From: Aestuariibaculum sp. M13
Lineage (GTDB): Bacteria; Bacteroidota; Bacteroidia; Flavobacteriales; Flavobacteriaceae
Assembly (NCBI RefSeq): GCF_024723255.1
Contig: NZ_JANIAC010000003.1
Span: forward strand, 248,001-312,000
Length of the DNA stretch: 64,000 nucleotides
Direction: 5' to 3'
The translations under genes and the position numbers were made by a program. Positions 7,948 to 16,372 of this stretch are shown here, in pieces. Below the pieces are notes generated by a model, which saw only the letters and a list, made by a program, of their open reading frames with translations, was not told the DNA's origin and did no database searches. Each line of letters opens with the position of its first letter. Positions within the stretch are counted from its first letter, which is position 1.

Positions 7948-8595
7948 ATGAATTTTGATGAATTTTTAAAAGTTGCTTCAAAAATAAAAAATATACCACT
8001 ACCAGCCGAATCTGCACAGTTTAAAATGGTACCCACGTTTCGTCGGGAAGAATTACGTATGCAACGTGAAGCCATAAAACAGGCACGGCAGGCAGGCGTT
8101 ATGGCTTTGTTTTATCCTGATAGATCACATATTACCAATATTATTTTAATCTTACGGAAGACTTATAAAGGCGTACATTCGGCACAGGTGGGCTTTCCCG
8201 GAGGTAAGCTGGAAGACGACGATGCCTCTATTGAAGCCGCTGCTGTACGTGAAACGTTTGAAGAGGTAGGGGTACCGGAGCAAAATATTAAAGTATTACG
8301 CCAGTTAACCGAGGTGTATATTCCGCCAAGTAATTTTTATGTGTTTCCGTTTATAGGGGTATGTCATGAAACCCCTCAGTTTATAAAGCAGGATGAAGAA
8401 GTTGAAGCACTTATTGAAGTGGCTTTAAGCGATTTTTTAGACGATGCGAACGTGATTGCCAAAACCCTGCAAACGTCTTATAGTCCTGAAGTTGAGGTTC
8501 CTGCCTTTAAATTGAACGATTATGTGGTGTGGGGAGCTACCGCCATGATGCTCAGTGAAATAAAAGACTTATTAAAAACGGCCATAGTAGTCTAA
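7948..8595 (+). CDS. Nudix hydrolase, CoA-pyrophosphatase type
   Basis: A 215-residue Nudix hydrolase resembling the NudL/CoAse branch, which cleaves coenzyme A or its derivatives to phosphopantetheine and 3',5'-ADP. The NuCoA upstream motif (ILILRKTYKGVHSAQVGFPGGK) precedes the Nudix box, visible as GGKLEDDDASIEAAAVRETF plus EEVG (about residues 90-115). The N-terminus (MNFDEFLKVASKI) is typical of flavobacterial homologues, supporting the ATG at 7948. The gene is divergent from the cyclophilin gene with 5 bp between start codons, so its promoter must lie inside the cyclophilin coding region. Substrate is inferred from the motif. Confidence 0.88.
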   Translation: MNFDEFLKVASKIKNIPLPAESAQFKMVPTFRREELRMQREAIKQARQAGVMALFYPDRSHITNIILILRKTYKGVHSAQVGFPGGKLEDDDASIEAAAVRETFEEVGVPEQNIKVLRQLTEVYIPPSNFYVFPFIGVCHETPQFIKQDEEVEALIEVALSDFLDDANVIAKTLQTSYSPEVEVPAFKLNDYVVWGATAMMLSEIKDLLKTAIVV

Positions 8596-8604
8596 TAGAT
8601 TTAT

Positions 8605-8612
8605 TACTTTTG
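8605..8612 (+). promoter_or_regulatory. Candidate -7 promoter element
   Basis: TACTTTTG matches the Bacteroidota -7 consensus TAnnTTTG, 36 bp upstream of the acyltransferase ATG. No clear TTG is found 17-23 bp further upstream, so support is moderate. Confidence 0.4.
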
Positions 8613-8647
8613 TAGCTGCTAACTAAATTTATTTGAGGCACGATTTT

Positions 8648-9445
8648 ATGGGGTTGTTTAAAAGAAATCCGTTTGGACATATACTTATTGTAAAGAAGTG
8701 GTTAATTCGCGTGTTGGGCGCCATGACGCATCAGCGCTTTCGCGGATTTAACGAACTACAAATTGAAGGTTCTGAAATTATCAAAAATCTTCCGGATAAA
8801 AACGTGCTGTTCATTTCGAATCATCAGACGTATTTTGCCGATGTGGTAGCCATGTTTCACGTGTTTAACGCAAGTTTAAGCGGTCGTGTCGATTCCATAA
8901 AAAATGTAGGCTATTTGTGGCATCCTAAACTGAATATCTATTACGTAGCAGCCAAAGAAACCATGAAAGCCGGCTTACTCCCAAAAATATTAGCGTATGT
9001 GGGGTCGATTAGTATCGAGCGTACCTGGCGAGCTGAAGGTAAAGATGTAAACCGTCAGGTAAAAATGAGCGATATCTCGAATATAGGGAAAGCGCTGGAC
9101 GATGGTTGGGTAATTACCTTTCCGCAGGGTACAACCACACCGTTTAAACCGATTCGTAAAGGAACGGCTCATATTATAAAACGCTACAAACCAGTGGTGG
9201 TGCCTATCGTAATTGATGGGTTCCGTCGTTCGTTCGATAAAAAAGGCTTACGCATCAAGAAGAAAAACATTCTTCAAAGTATGGAGATTAAAGCCCCGTT
9301 AGAGATTGATTACGATAACGAAACAACCGAAGATATCGTAAAAAAAATAGAATTTGCTATCGAGCAACATCCATCGTTTTTAAAAGTGATTCCTCAAAAA
9401 GAATTAGAGGCACAGGAGGAATTGAATAAACTTAGAGAGTGGTAG
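8648..9445 (+). CDS. 1-acyl-sn-glycerol-3-phosphate acyltransferase (PlsC-like)
   Basis: A 265-residue membrane-associated acyltransferase of the PlsC/LPLAT family, expected to transfer an acyl chain to a lysophospholipid or related acceptor. The ATG at 8648 (MGLFKRNPFGH) is preferred over a TTG 15 bases upstream. The first catalytic block is NHQTYFAD (about residues 60-67), where five residues instead of the usual four lie between His and Asp. The later FPQGTTTPFKP corresponds to the FPEGTRS block, with Gln in place of Glu, and a VPIVIDGF block follows. These substitutions are shared features of a Bacteroidota subgroup as far as I recall. It follows the Nudix gene by about 50 bp. Confidence 0.82.
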   Translation: MGLFKRNPFGHILIVKKWLIRVLGAMTHQRFRGFNELQIEGSEIIKNLPDKNVLFISNHQTYFADVVAMFHVFNASLSGRVDSIKNVGYLWHPKLNIYYVAAKETMKAGLLPKILAYVGSISIERTWRAEGKDVNRQVKMSDISNIGKALDDGWVITFPQGTTTPFKPIRKGTAHIIKRYKPVVVPIVIDGFRRSFDKKGLRIKKKNILQSMEIKAPLEIDYDNETTEDIVKKIEFAIEQHPSFLKVIPQKELEAQEELNKLREW

Positions 9446-9484
9446 ACTAAGCCATTCTCTCTGGTCTTTTCACGACACAGCTAC

Positions 9485-11602
9485 ATGCAAATTACAAATA
9501 TTCAAAATCTGGTATTATCGAACCTGAAGCATTATTTTGGTTACGATAGTTTCCGTGCGCAGCAAAAAGACATTGTTGAAACTTTACTAAACAAGCAGGA
9601 TTGTTTGGTAATAATGCCTACCGGTGGTGGAAAATCGATATGTTTCCAGCTGCCTGCTTTGTCATTTCCTGGAGTTACTCTGGTTATTTCGCCTTTAATT
9701 GCCTTAATGAAAGATCAGGTGGACGGATTAAATGCCAATGGAATCAAGGCGTCGTTTTTTAACAGTAGCCAGAGTGCCGAAGAGCAGGAAGCCATTATTG
9801 AACAGGTGGTCGCAAAGCAGTTAAAATTATTGTATGTAGCACCTGAAAGTTTACCGGGTTTACAGAATATTTTAAAGGAAACATACATTAGTTGTGTGGC
9901 TATTGATGAGGCGCATTGTATCTCATCGTGGGGTCATGATTTTCGTCCCAGTTACCAGCAGTTAGGCTTTTTAAAAGCCAGCTTACCCAATACACCGTTT
10001 ATTGCTTTAACGGCTACGGCCGATAAAGCCACGCGCGATGATATTTTAAAGCAGTTGCAGATTGAGCATGCCCAGCAGTTTATTTCGTCGTTCGATAGAA
10101 AAAACATTTCACTGGAGGTGCGTGCCGCCGATAATCGCGTGTCGCAAATTGTAAAGTTTATTAGAAAACGACCAGACCAATCGGGAATTATATATTGTTT
10201 AAGCCGAAAAGCTACCGAGCAACTCGCAGAGAAATTATCTAATAACGGGATTAAAGCCAAGGCTTATCATGCCGGATTGAATTTCGATCAGCGTAATAAG
10301 GTTCAGGAAGATTTTATTTTCGATAGAACTCCCATTGTATGTGCTACGGTTGCCTTTGGGATGGGGATTGATAAATCGAACGTGCGTTGGGTAGTGCATT
10401 ATAACATGCCTAAAAATATAGAGGGCTATTATCAAGAAATTGGTCGTGCGGGACGTGACGGCTTAAAATCGCATGCGGTGTTATTTCACAGTTATGCCGA
10501 TGTGATTCAGTTAAGAAATTTTGCTTCGGGTACGTCTAATGAAGATGTTCAGGTTGCTAAAATAGAACGTATGAAACAGTTCTCTGAAGCCACTACCTGC
10601 CGAAGAAAAATACTGTTGAGTTACTTTGGAGAATTATTGGCTGAGAATTGCGGGAACTGCGATGTCTGTAAAAACCCGCCACAGTTTTTTGATGGAACGA
10701 TTATAGCGCAAAAGGTATTGTCGGCCATCTATCGCTTAAAGGAAACCGAAGCTATTGGTATGGTGATTGATGTGTTGCGTGGGTCGCATAATGCAGCGGT
10801 GATGGAGAAAGGTTACACCCAGTTAAAAACTTTTGGTATTGGTAAAGATATAGCCTGGAAAGACTGGCAGCATTATATTATTCAGTTGATTAATCAGGGG
10901 TTTTGCGAAATCGCTTTTCATAAGAATAACGCCTTACATCTTACCGAATTTTCAAAAAAGGTGCTGTTCGAAGGTTTAAAGGTATCGTTAACCAAACCAA
11001 CAGAGGTTGCTGAGGTGAAACAAAAGCCAGCGGAACGTGAGCGTAAAGTATCGAAACCAAAAGGTACTGGATTATTTGAGCGTTTACGTCAGTTACGTTA
11101 TAAGATTGCTTTAGAGGAAGATATTCCCGCGTACCTGGTGTTTAGTGATGCCACACTTAAAGAAATTGAACGCGAACGCCCTATGAGTGAAGATGACTTT
11201 TTACGCATTAGCGGGGTCGGGCAGCGTAAGCTCGAAGTTTATGGTGATGAGTTTATTGCCGAGATTCTCGATTTTATGGGCACAAAACCTAAGAAACCTA
11301 AAAAGAACGATACACATTTGGTTACTTACGAGATGTATAAGCAAGGTTTGTCTATTGAAGAAATATCTATAAAACGAAAGCTGAAATCACCAACTATTTA
11401 CTCACATATAGCTAAGTTATATAAAGATGGTAAAGCCATAAATATCTACGATTTTGTAACAAAAAACGAAGTGGCTGCGGTAAAAAAAGCCTATAAAGAG
11501 CTGGACGCACCTGATGCTTTAAAACCGTATTTCGATTACTTTAACGAGCAGATGGATTACTTTAAAATTCGTTTGGCGTTGAGTGTTATTGAGAAGGGTT
11601 AG
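9485..11602 (+). CDS. recQ: ATP-dependent DNA helicase RecQ
   Basis: A 705-residue RecQ-family 3'-5' DNA helicase acting in recombination and repair. Domains in order: helicase lobe 1 with Walker A MPTGGGKS (about 44-51) and DEAH box (about 141-144, in AIDEAHCISSWGHDFRPSY, the RecQ aromatic-rich loop); lobe 2 with the QEIGRAGRDG motif; a zinc-binding region with Cys pattern C...CGNCDVC (about 370-400); winged helix; an HRDC domain (about 530-600); and a C-terminal helix-turn-helix extension seen in Bacteroidota/Firmicutes RecQ. All catalytic motifs look intact. It begins 39 bp after the acyltransferase gene with no evident separate promoter. Confidence 0.96.
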   Translation: MQITNIQNLVLSNLKHYFGYDSFRAQQKDIVETLLNKQDCLVIMPTGGGKSICFQLPALSFPGVTLVISPLIALMKDQVDGLNANGIKASFFNSSQSAEEQEAIIEQVVAKQLKLLYVAPESLPGLQNILKETYISCVAIDEAHCISSWGHDFRPSYQQLGFLKASLPNTPFIALTATADKATRDDILKQLQIEHAQQFISSFDRKNISLEVRAADNRVSQIVKFIRKRPDQSGIIYCLSRKATEQLAEKLSNNGIKAKAYHAGLNFDQRNKVQEDFIFDRTPIVCATVAFGMGIDKSNVRWVVHYNMPKNIEGYYQEIGRAGRDGLKSHAVLFHSYADVIQLRNFASGTSNEDVQVAKIERMKQFSEATTCRRKILLSYFGELLAENCGNCDVCKNPPQFFDGTIIAQKVLSAIYRLKETEAIGMVIDVLRGSHNAAVMEKGYTQLKTFGIGKDIAWKDWQHYIIQLINQGFCEIAFHKNNALHLTEFSKKVLFEGLKVSLTKPTEVAEVKQKPAERERKVSKPKGTGLFERLRQLRYKIALEEDIPAYLVFSDATLKEIERERPMSEDDFLRISGVGQRKLEVYGDEFIAEILDFMGTKPKKPKKNDTHLVTYEMYKQGLSIEEISIKRKLKSPTIYSHIAKLYKDGKAINIYDFVTKNEVAAVKKAYKELDAPDALKPYFDYFNEQMDYFKIRLALSVIEKG

Positions 11603-11611
11603 GAGTAGGTT

Positions 11612-11638
11612 ATCATACTGAACTTGTTTCAGTATCTA
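11612..11638. repeat. Dispersed palindromic repeat, copy 3
   Basis: ATCATACTGAACTTGTTTC followed by AGTATCT: the same family as 6979-7007 but in the opposite orientation and more diverged. It lies 10 bp after the recQ stop. Confidence 0.6.
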
Positions 11639-11694
11639 TTTAAAGTAATAGTAGTCATTTATTATATTTCTTTTTTATCTTCGAAAATATAATA

Positions 11695-11727
11695 CCTGTC
11701 ATGCTGAATTTATTTCAGCATCTCTAT
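11695..11727. repeat. Dispersed palindromic repeat, copy 4
   Basis: CCTGTCATGCTGAATTTAT followed by TTCAGCATCTCTA. Its reverse complement matches the 6979-7007 copy nearly base for base across both arms. It lies between recQ and the pentapeptide gene. Confidence 0.7.
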
Positions 11728-11767
11728 ATACCATGACTGGTCAACAATATAATTATAAAGTTAATCA

Positions 11768-12334
11768 ATGCACATCACAGAAGACGAAGTTTTCGAAAAA
11801 CAAGACTTTACAGTAAACCGATTGCCAAAAGGTGATTACGATTACTGTAGATTTATTAATTGTAATTTTTCTGAAAGCTTTCTATCTGAAATTAAATTCA
11901 TGGAATGCGAGTTTATTGACTGTAATTTGAGTTCTGCTAATATTACGCATACCAGTTTTCAGGATGTGGAGTTTAAACGCTGTAAAATGCTGGGGTTACA
12001 TTTCGAGTATTGTAACACCTTTGCTCTGGAGATTAAAATTGATGACTGCGTGCTTGATCATTCTTCCTTTTATCAGGTCGGACTAAAAACCAGCAGCATT
12101 GTTAACAGTAAGTGTATACATGTCGATTTCACGGAAGCCGATTTAAGCGGTTTAAATCTGGAAGGCTGCGATTTTAAAGAGGCGACATTTCAGAATACGG
12201 TTTTAGAACATACCGATTTTAGAACATCAATAAATTATCGAATTCATCCTGAGCATAATAAAATGAAAGGCGCTAAATTTGCTTTGGAAGGCGTTTCTGG
12301 ACTCTTGGAGGCGTATCAAATAAAAATAGAATAA
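11768..12334 (+). CDS. Pentapeptide-repeat protein
   Basis: A 188-residue protein built largely of pentapeptide repeats of the A(D/N)LXX type. Consecutive units such as CRFINCNFSES, CEFIDCNLSSA, CKMLGLHFEYC and ADLSGLNLEGC run from about residue 25 to 160, which should form a right-handed quadrilateral beta-helix. It is in the size range of the Qnr/McbG/AlbG group that mimics DNA and protects gyrase, but this function is not demonstrable from the sequence and many pentapeptide proteins have other roles. It is followed after 6 bp by an AraC-type regulator gene, so the two are probably one operon. No signal peptide is seen; cytoplasmic. Confidence 0.85.
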   Translation: MHITEDEVFEKQDFTVNRLPKGDYDYCRFINCNFSESFLSEIKFMECEFIDCNLSSANITHTSFQDVEFKRCKMLGLHFEYCNTFALEIKIDDCVLDHSSFYQVGLKTSSIVNSKCIHVDFTEADLSGLNLEGCDFKEATFQNTVLEHTDFRTSINYRIHPEHNKMKGAKFALEGVSGLLEAYQIKIE

Positions 12335-12340
12335 CTCTCT

Positions 12341-13216
12341 ATGAAGGTATTCGATACTATAGACGATCTACTTACCGAACTCCATGTGACCAAAAAAAGC
12401 GTGTCACCAGATTTCTTTATTCTAAAGTTTGACGATTTAGATTATGCACGAACAGTAGAGACTTTTCCGCATTACAAGAGGTTTTTCGAGATTACATTTT
12501 ACGAGGAGAATAAGAATGAAGTCCAGGTAGGGCATACCAAGATGAAAGACTTAAGTGACTCTATTATGTTCACGTCGCCTATGCAATCGCTTTCGGTAAT
12601 TCGAAAGGAAAAACCGGTAGGTATCATTGTGTTTTTCAAAGCCAAGTTTTTTACGCCCAAACGTCACCAATACGATATCCAGCATGAGTTTCCGTTTTTT
12701 AAACTAAATACCAAACCGTCGTTTAAAATTAGTAAAGAAGAAAAGCAATATATCAAGCAGTTATTGGAAGTCATGCATCGCGAGTTTGAGAATAACGAAC
12801 CACAATGTATTGAAATCATTCAATCGTACTTAAATATTTTGTTGAATTACATTAAGAGAATTTTAAAAGGAGAATCTGGTAATGTAAAATTGAAGCGTTA
12901 CGAAGAGCTTACCAATGCCTTTGAAGAACTGGTGCTTGAAGAAACCGTTAAGTATAAAACGATTGCCGAATACGCCAGCCAGTTGAATATTACACCTATT
13001 TATTTGTCGGAATGTACCAAGCGCGCCAATGGACTTTCAGCGAAACAGATTTTAACCAATTATCAGATGCTTCGTGCCAAATCTTTACTGGTACAAACCA
13101 CAAAATCTATTGAAGAGATATCAATGATTATGGGGTTTGAAGAAGCGACCAACTTTATTAAATTCTTTAAAAATAATGAAGGAGTAACACCTTCGGTTTT
13201 TAGAAAACTACCTTAA
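12341..13216 (+). CDS. AraC-family transcriptional regulator
   Basis: A 291-residue regulator with an N-terminal cupin-like sensing domain (about 1-180) and a C-terminal AraC helix-turn-helix pair (about 200-291). The latter shows the family order: a first helix block KTIAEYASQLNITPIYLSE, a linker with LSAKQILTNYQMLRAKSLL, and the second block SIEEISMIMGFEEATNFIKFFKNNEG, ending with the TPSVFRK signature. The ligand is unknown. It lies 6 bp after the pentapeptide gene and about 85 bp before an MFS exporter with its own promoter, making it a plausible regulator of these neighbours. Confidence 0.92.
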   Translation: MKVFDTIDDLLTELHVTKKSVSPDFFILKFDDLDYARTVETFPHYKRFFEITFYEENKNEVQVGHTKMKDLSDSIMFTSPMQSLSVIRKEKPVGIIVFFKAKFFTPKRHQYDIQHEFPFFKLNTKPSFKISKEEKQYIKQLLEVMHREFENNEPQCIEIIQSYLNILLNYIKRILKGESGNVKLKRYEELTNAFEELVLEETVKYKTIAEYASQLNITPIYLSECTKRANGLSAKQILTNYQMLRAKSLLVQTTKSIEEISMIMGFEEATNFIKFFKNNEGVTPSVFRKLP

Positions 13217-13243
13217 AAAATATCATTTTCACCTTATTTTGAA

Positions 13244-13276
13244 TTGCTGTTAAACTTTTAAGCCGAGTTATCTTTG
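13244..13276 (+). promoter_or_regulatory. Bacteroidota-type promoter
   Basis: A -33 TTG at 13244-13246 and a -7 TATCTTTG at 13269-13276, spaced by 22 bases, match the TTG-N17-23-TAnnTTTG consensus. The element ends 26 bp upstream of the MFS transporter ATG at 13303. Confidence 0.7.
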
Positions 13277-13302
13277 CACCTTCCGAAGGGAGAAAATTGC
13301 AT

Positions 13303-14538
13303 ATGAAAAAGTTTAGAGTTAATAAGGGTAATAGCAAAATTATCATATTGTTTTTGGCGGCATTGATAGCATTGTCGCCATTTGCAATAGATTCATATTT
13401 ATCGGCCATGCCGCTAATGGCAACGTTTTTTGGGGTGGATATTAATGTGGTAGAATTAACTATTACCTTATATTTTCTCGGGTTTGCCATTGGAAACTTT
13501 TTTGGGGGTCCGCTTTCTGATGCCTTTGGTAGAAAACCAATAGCTTTAACAGGAATTACACTTTACGGACTTTCGGCATTGGCTATACCATTCTGTTCTG
13601 CAATAGAAGGTGTATTGGCTCTGCGAATCCTTCAGGCTTTTGGCGGTGGTTTTGCAACAGTTACAGCGAATTTGTTTATTCGTGATTGGTATCATGGTGA
13701 AAAAGTAGCTAAACTGATTACGATCACAACCATGATTATGATGCTGGCACCTTTGTTTGCTCCAGTGTTTGGTTCCGCAATCATTCATTATAACGGATGG
13801 CAAGGGGTCTTTTTCTTTTTGTGTATCTGGGCGGTGATTCTGTTTACATTATTTTACATGCTTATTCCAGAATCCAGAGATGAAAAGCTAATTACCAAAA
13901 ATTTTAATACCAGACAATTATTAGAGAAGTACAAAGTATTTCTGTCCGATAGAAAATCGGTGATTATGCTTATGGCAATAAGTTTTCCGGTGTCCGGACT
14001 GTATATTTTTATTACGAGTTCGTCGTTTATCTACTTAGAATATTTTGAGGTTAATCAGGCACATTTCCCGTTAATTTTTGGAGCTACTATCTTGTTAAAT
14101 ATCTTATTATCTTTATTGAATACATACCTTCTTAAATTCTACAAACCAAAGCGTTTGTTGCGAATAGGTTTGTATATGCAGCTATTGGCAGGATTCTTAT
14201 TATTTTTATCGGTGCAGTTTGAAAGTGTGTCGTTTTGGAGTGTGTTTGTATTGATTGTGTTTTATGTAGGTAGTTTGGGATTGGTTTTTGGTAACGGAAC
14301 AGCCTTAATTTTGAATAGTAATCCTGAAGTAAGCGGTTCTGCAAATGCAACTTTAGGGATTTTCAGATTCCTATTAGGTTTTGTTTCTGGAACCTTAATT
14401 GCGTTATTTCATTCTAAAGATTTAGTACCAATTGGTGTAGCCATGTTTACTTGTAGTTTGATTGGTAATCTGTTCTTTTTCATGTCTAAAAAAGTTAAAA
14501 GTAAAGATATGGTATTGGCTATCGATACCAGTAAATAG
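13303..14538 (+). CDS. MFS multidrug exporter, Bcr/CflA type
   Basis: A 411-residue inner-membrane major facilitator with about 12 hydrophobic segments. The N-terminal half carries Bcr/CflA (DHA1) features: SPFAIDSYLSAMPLMA in helix 1, and the loop 2-3 motif GPLSDAFGRKPIALTG, which contains the MFS motif A. Proteins of this group expel drugs such as bicyclomycin, sulfonamides or chloramphenicol using the proton gradient. The ATG at 13303 is chosen over a TTG two codons upstream. It has its own clear promoter, and the upstream AraC and pentapeptide genes suggest a small stress or drug-response group. Substrate unknown. Confidence 0.92.
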   Translation: MKKFRVNKGNSKIIILFLAALIALSPFAIDSYLSAMPLMATFFGVDINVVELTITLYFLGFAIGNFFGGPLSDAFGRKPIALTGITLYGLSALAIPFCSAIEGVLALRILQAFGGGFATVTANLFIRDWYHGEKVAKLITITTMIMMLAPLFAPVFGSAIIHYNGWQGVFFFLCIWAVILFTLFYMLIPESRDEKLITKNFNTRQLLEKYKVFLSDRKSVIMLMAISFPVSGLYIFITSSSFIYLEYFEVNQAHFPLIFGATILLNILLSLLNTYLLKFYKPKRLLRIGLYMQLLAGFLLFLSVQFESVSFWSVFVLIVFYVGSLGLVFGNGTALILNSNPEVSGSANATLGIFRFLLGFVSGTLIALFHSKDLVPIGVAMFTCSLIGNLFFFMSKKVKSKDMVLAIDTSK

Positions 14539-14604
14539 TTTCTTCATATTCGTTTTTTTAAGAATTTGATTAAATTTAGGATAGGTTTCTAAAATTAATA
14601 ATTC

Positions 14605-15213
14605 ATGAAAAATGTACTTTTATTGTTTGTCGTTGTTAGTGTCTTGTATACCTGTAAAAAGAAGATAGAGAATCAAGTTACTGAACCTATAGTAGAGCAA
14701 GTTGAACAGGTTGAGGTTAAAAATGAAGAGCCCAAAGAAATCTTTACTCCACAAAGTGTAAATGATACGCTCGCGGAACAAATAAAGGATTTTATAACAA
14801 CTCAGTATTTATCTGAAGGTGATCTGAATATTATTGATGAATCACAACGCAAGTTTCAGCTTTATCAAATCGATTTAAATGATGATGGAAACAATGAGGT
14901 CTTTGTAAATTTTATGACGTCTTATTTTTGTGGAACAGGGGGATGTACCCTGCTACTATTAAGTCCTGAACTAAAACCAATCACTAAGTTTACCGTAACC
15001 AGTACACCACTGTGGGTAGAGCAGACTATGAAAAATGGTTGGAAAATTATTTTAACCAGGTCTCAAGGAGAATTAAAGGAGCTGATATATACAAACGGAA
15101 CCTATCCGTCCAATCCATCGATGGTTGCAAAAGCGCCTTACGATGCCGCTAGTGGTCATGCAGAAATACTTTTTGATAATAATTTTAGTCCGGCCAAAAC
15201 CTATACTTTTTAA
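14605..15213 (+). CDS. Hypothetical lipoprotein
   Basis: A 202-residue protein with a lipoprotein signal (MKNVLLLFVVVSVLYTC, Cys17), then a Glu/Val-rich linker of about 35 residues, then a globular region. The globular part contains DLNDDGNNEVFVNF, a calcium-loop-like or FG-GAP-like stretch, and FCGTGGCTLLLL with two cysteines that could form a disulphide. These resemble small secreted proteins that follow an 'LDLNGDGxxE' pattern with a CGxGGC motif. Function unknown; likely attached to the outer or inner membrane facing the periplasm. It stands alone between the MFS gene and the GH43 gene. Confidence 0.75.
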   Translation: MKNVLLLFVVVSVLYTCKKKIENQVTEPIVEQVEQVEVKNEEPKEIFTPQSVNDTLAEQIKDFITTQYLSEGDLNIIDESQRKFQLYQIDLNDDGNNEVFVNFMTSYFCGTGGCTLLLLSPELKPITKFTVTSTPLWVEQTMKNGWKIILTRSQGELKELIYTNGTYPSNPSMVAKAPYDAASGHAEILFDNNFSPAKTYTF

Positions 15214-15285
15214 AACGGAATTAGGAAGTTTTAATAAAAAGTGTAAATTAGTCACTTATTATATTTTATTAAAACTAAACTACAT

Positions 15286-16290
15286 ATGAAATTCTTATCA
15301 CCACTACTTTTTCTGGCATGTTTTGTTATTATGCCCTTGCAGTCTTTTGCGCAGAACGAACAATTTAATAACCCAATAGCAGAAGAACGTGCCGATCCCT
15401 GGGTGTTTAAAACCGATGACGGCATTTATTATTTAATTGCTACCGTTCCCGAATATGATAAAATTGTTATTAGAAAAGCTAACACTATTAACGGCTTAAA
15501 GGAAGCTGAAGAAAAAGTGGTGTGGACCAAGCATAAAACTGGTGTGATGGGGCATCATATCTGGGCACCGGAGTTACACAAAATTGATGGTGTCTGGTAT
15601 ATTTATTTTGCAGCTGGCGAAGCCGAAAATATCTGGAATATCAGAATGTGGGCTTTATCTAACACTTCAGAAGATCCAATGAAAGGCACATGGAAAGAAG
15701 AGGGTAAGGTGAAAGCCAAACAAGAATCCTTTTCTTTAGATGCCACAACATTTGAACACAATGGTAAACGTTATATGATTTGGGCGCAAAATGTACGTGG
15801 TGGAGCTCATGGAACAGGATTGGTCTTGTCTGAAATGAAAAATCCAACCACATTGGTGGGACCTGAAGTAGTAATTACCGAACCAGAATTTAGCTGGGAA
15901 CGTATGAAATACAATGTAAACGAAGGACCTGCGGTAATAAAACACGGTGGTAGAATTTTTGTAACCTATTCGGCAAGTGCTACCAATCATAACTACTGTG
16001 TCGGTTTAATGTGGATTGATGAAGATAAGGATCTTTTAGATTTTAAAAACTGGAATAAATCACCTGGCCCCGTATTTTATACCAACGAAGATGTAAAACG
16101 CTACGGACCAGGGCATAATTCATTCACCACTTCAGAAGACGGTAAAGAGTTGATTATGATTTACCATGCCCGTGATTATAAGGAGATTAAAGGGCATGAG
16201 CTTTCAGACCCGAATCGAGCAACCAGAGCAAGAGTAGTAAAATGGACGCCAAGTGGTTTCCCTGATTTTATGCAGGCGGTTGGAGATTAA
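15286..16290 (+). CDS. Glycoside hydrolase family 43 protein
   Basis: A 334-residue secreted glycoside hydrolase with a cleavable signal peptide (hydrophobic residues 4-22, ending SFAQ). The five-bladed propeller of GH43 is indicated by the conserved ERADPWVFKTDDGIYYLIAT (catalytic base Asp in ADPWV), APELHKIDGVWYIYFAA, SLDATTFEHNGKRYMIWAQ (pKa-modulating Asp) and NEGPAVIKHGGRIFVTYSA (general acid Glu). GH43 enzymes remove arabinofuranose, xylose or galactose from plant or algal polysaccharides; the exact substrate cannot be read from the sequence. It is not in a polysaccharide utilisation locus here (no SusC/D pair next to it), which is a little unusual for this family in Bacteroidota. Confidence 0.9.
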   Translation: MKFLSPLLFLACFVIMPLQSFAQNEQFNNPIAEERADPWVFKTDDGIYYLIATVPEYDKIVIRKANTINGLKEAEEKVVWTKHKTGVMGHHIWAPELHKIDGVWYIYFAAGEAENIWNIRMWALSNTSEDPMKGTWKEEGKVKAKQESFSLDATTFEHNGKRYMIWAQNVRGGAHGTGLVLSEMKNPTTLVGPEVVITEPEFSWERMKYNVNEGPAVIKHGGRIFVTYSASATNHNYCVGLMWIDEDKDLLDFKNWNKSPGPVFYTNEDVKRYGPGHNSFTTSEDGKELIMIYHARDYKEIKGHELSDPNRATRARVVKWTPSGFPDFMQAVGD

Positions 16291-16372
16291 TTTCGTTAAT
16301 AACTCCTGATAAGTCTTCTGTAAAAACTACTTCAAAATTGCTATTTTGCGGGCTCTTATTTAGTGTAATCGA

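Noticed and set aside
16340-16360. A TAnnTTTG promoter before topB
   Set aside because: The sequence is TATTTTG, one base short of the consensus spacing, and no -33 TTG is suitably placed; not strong enough to annotate.
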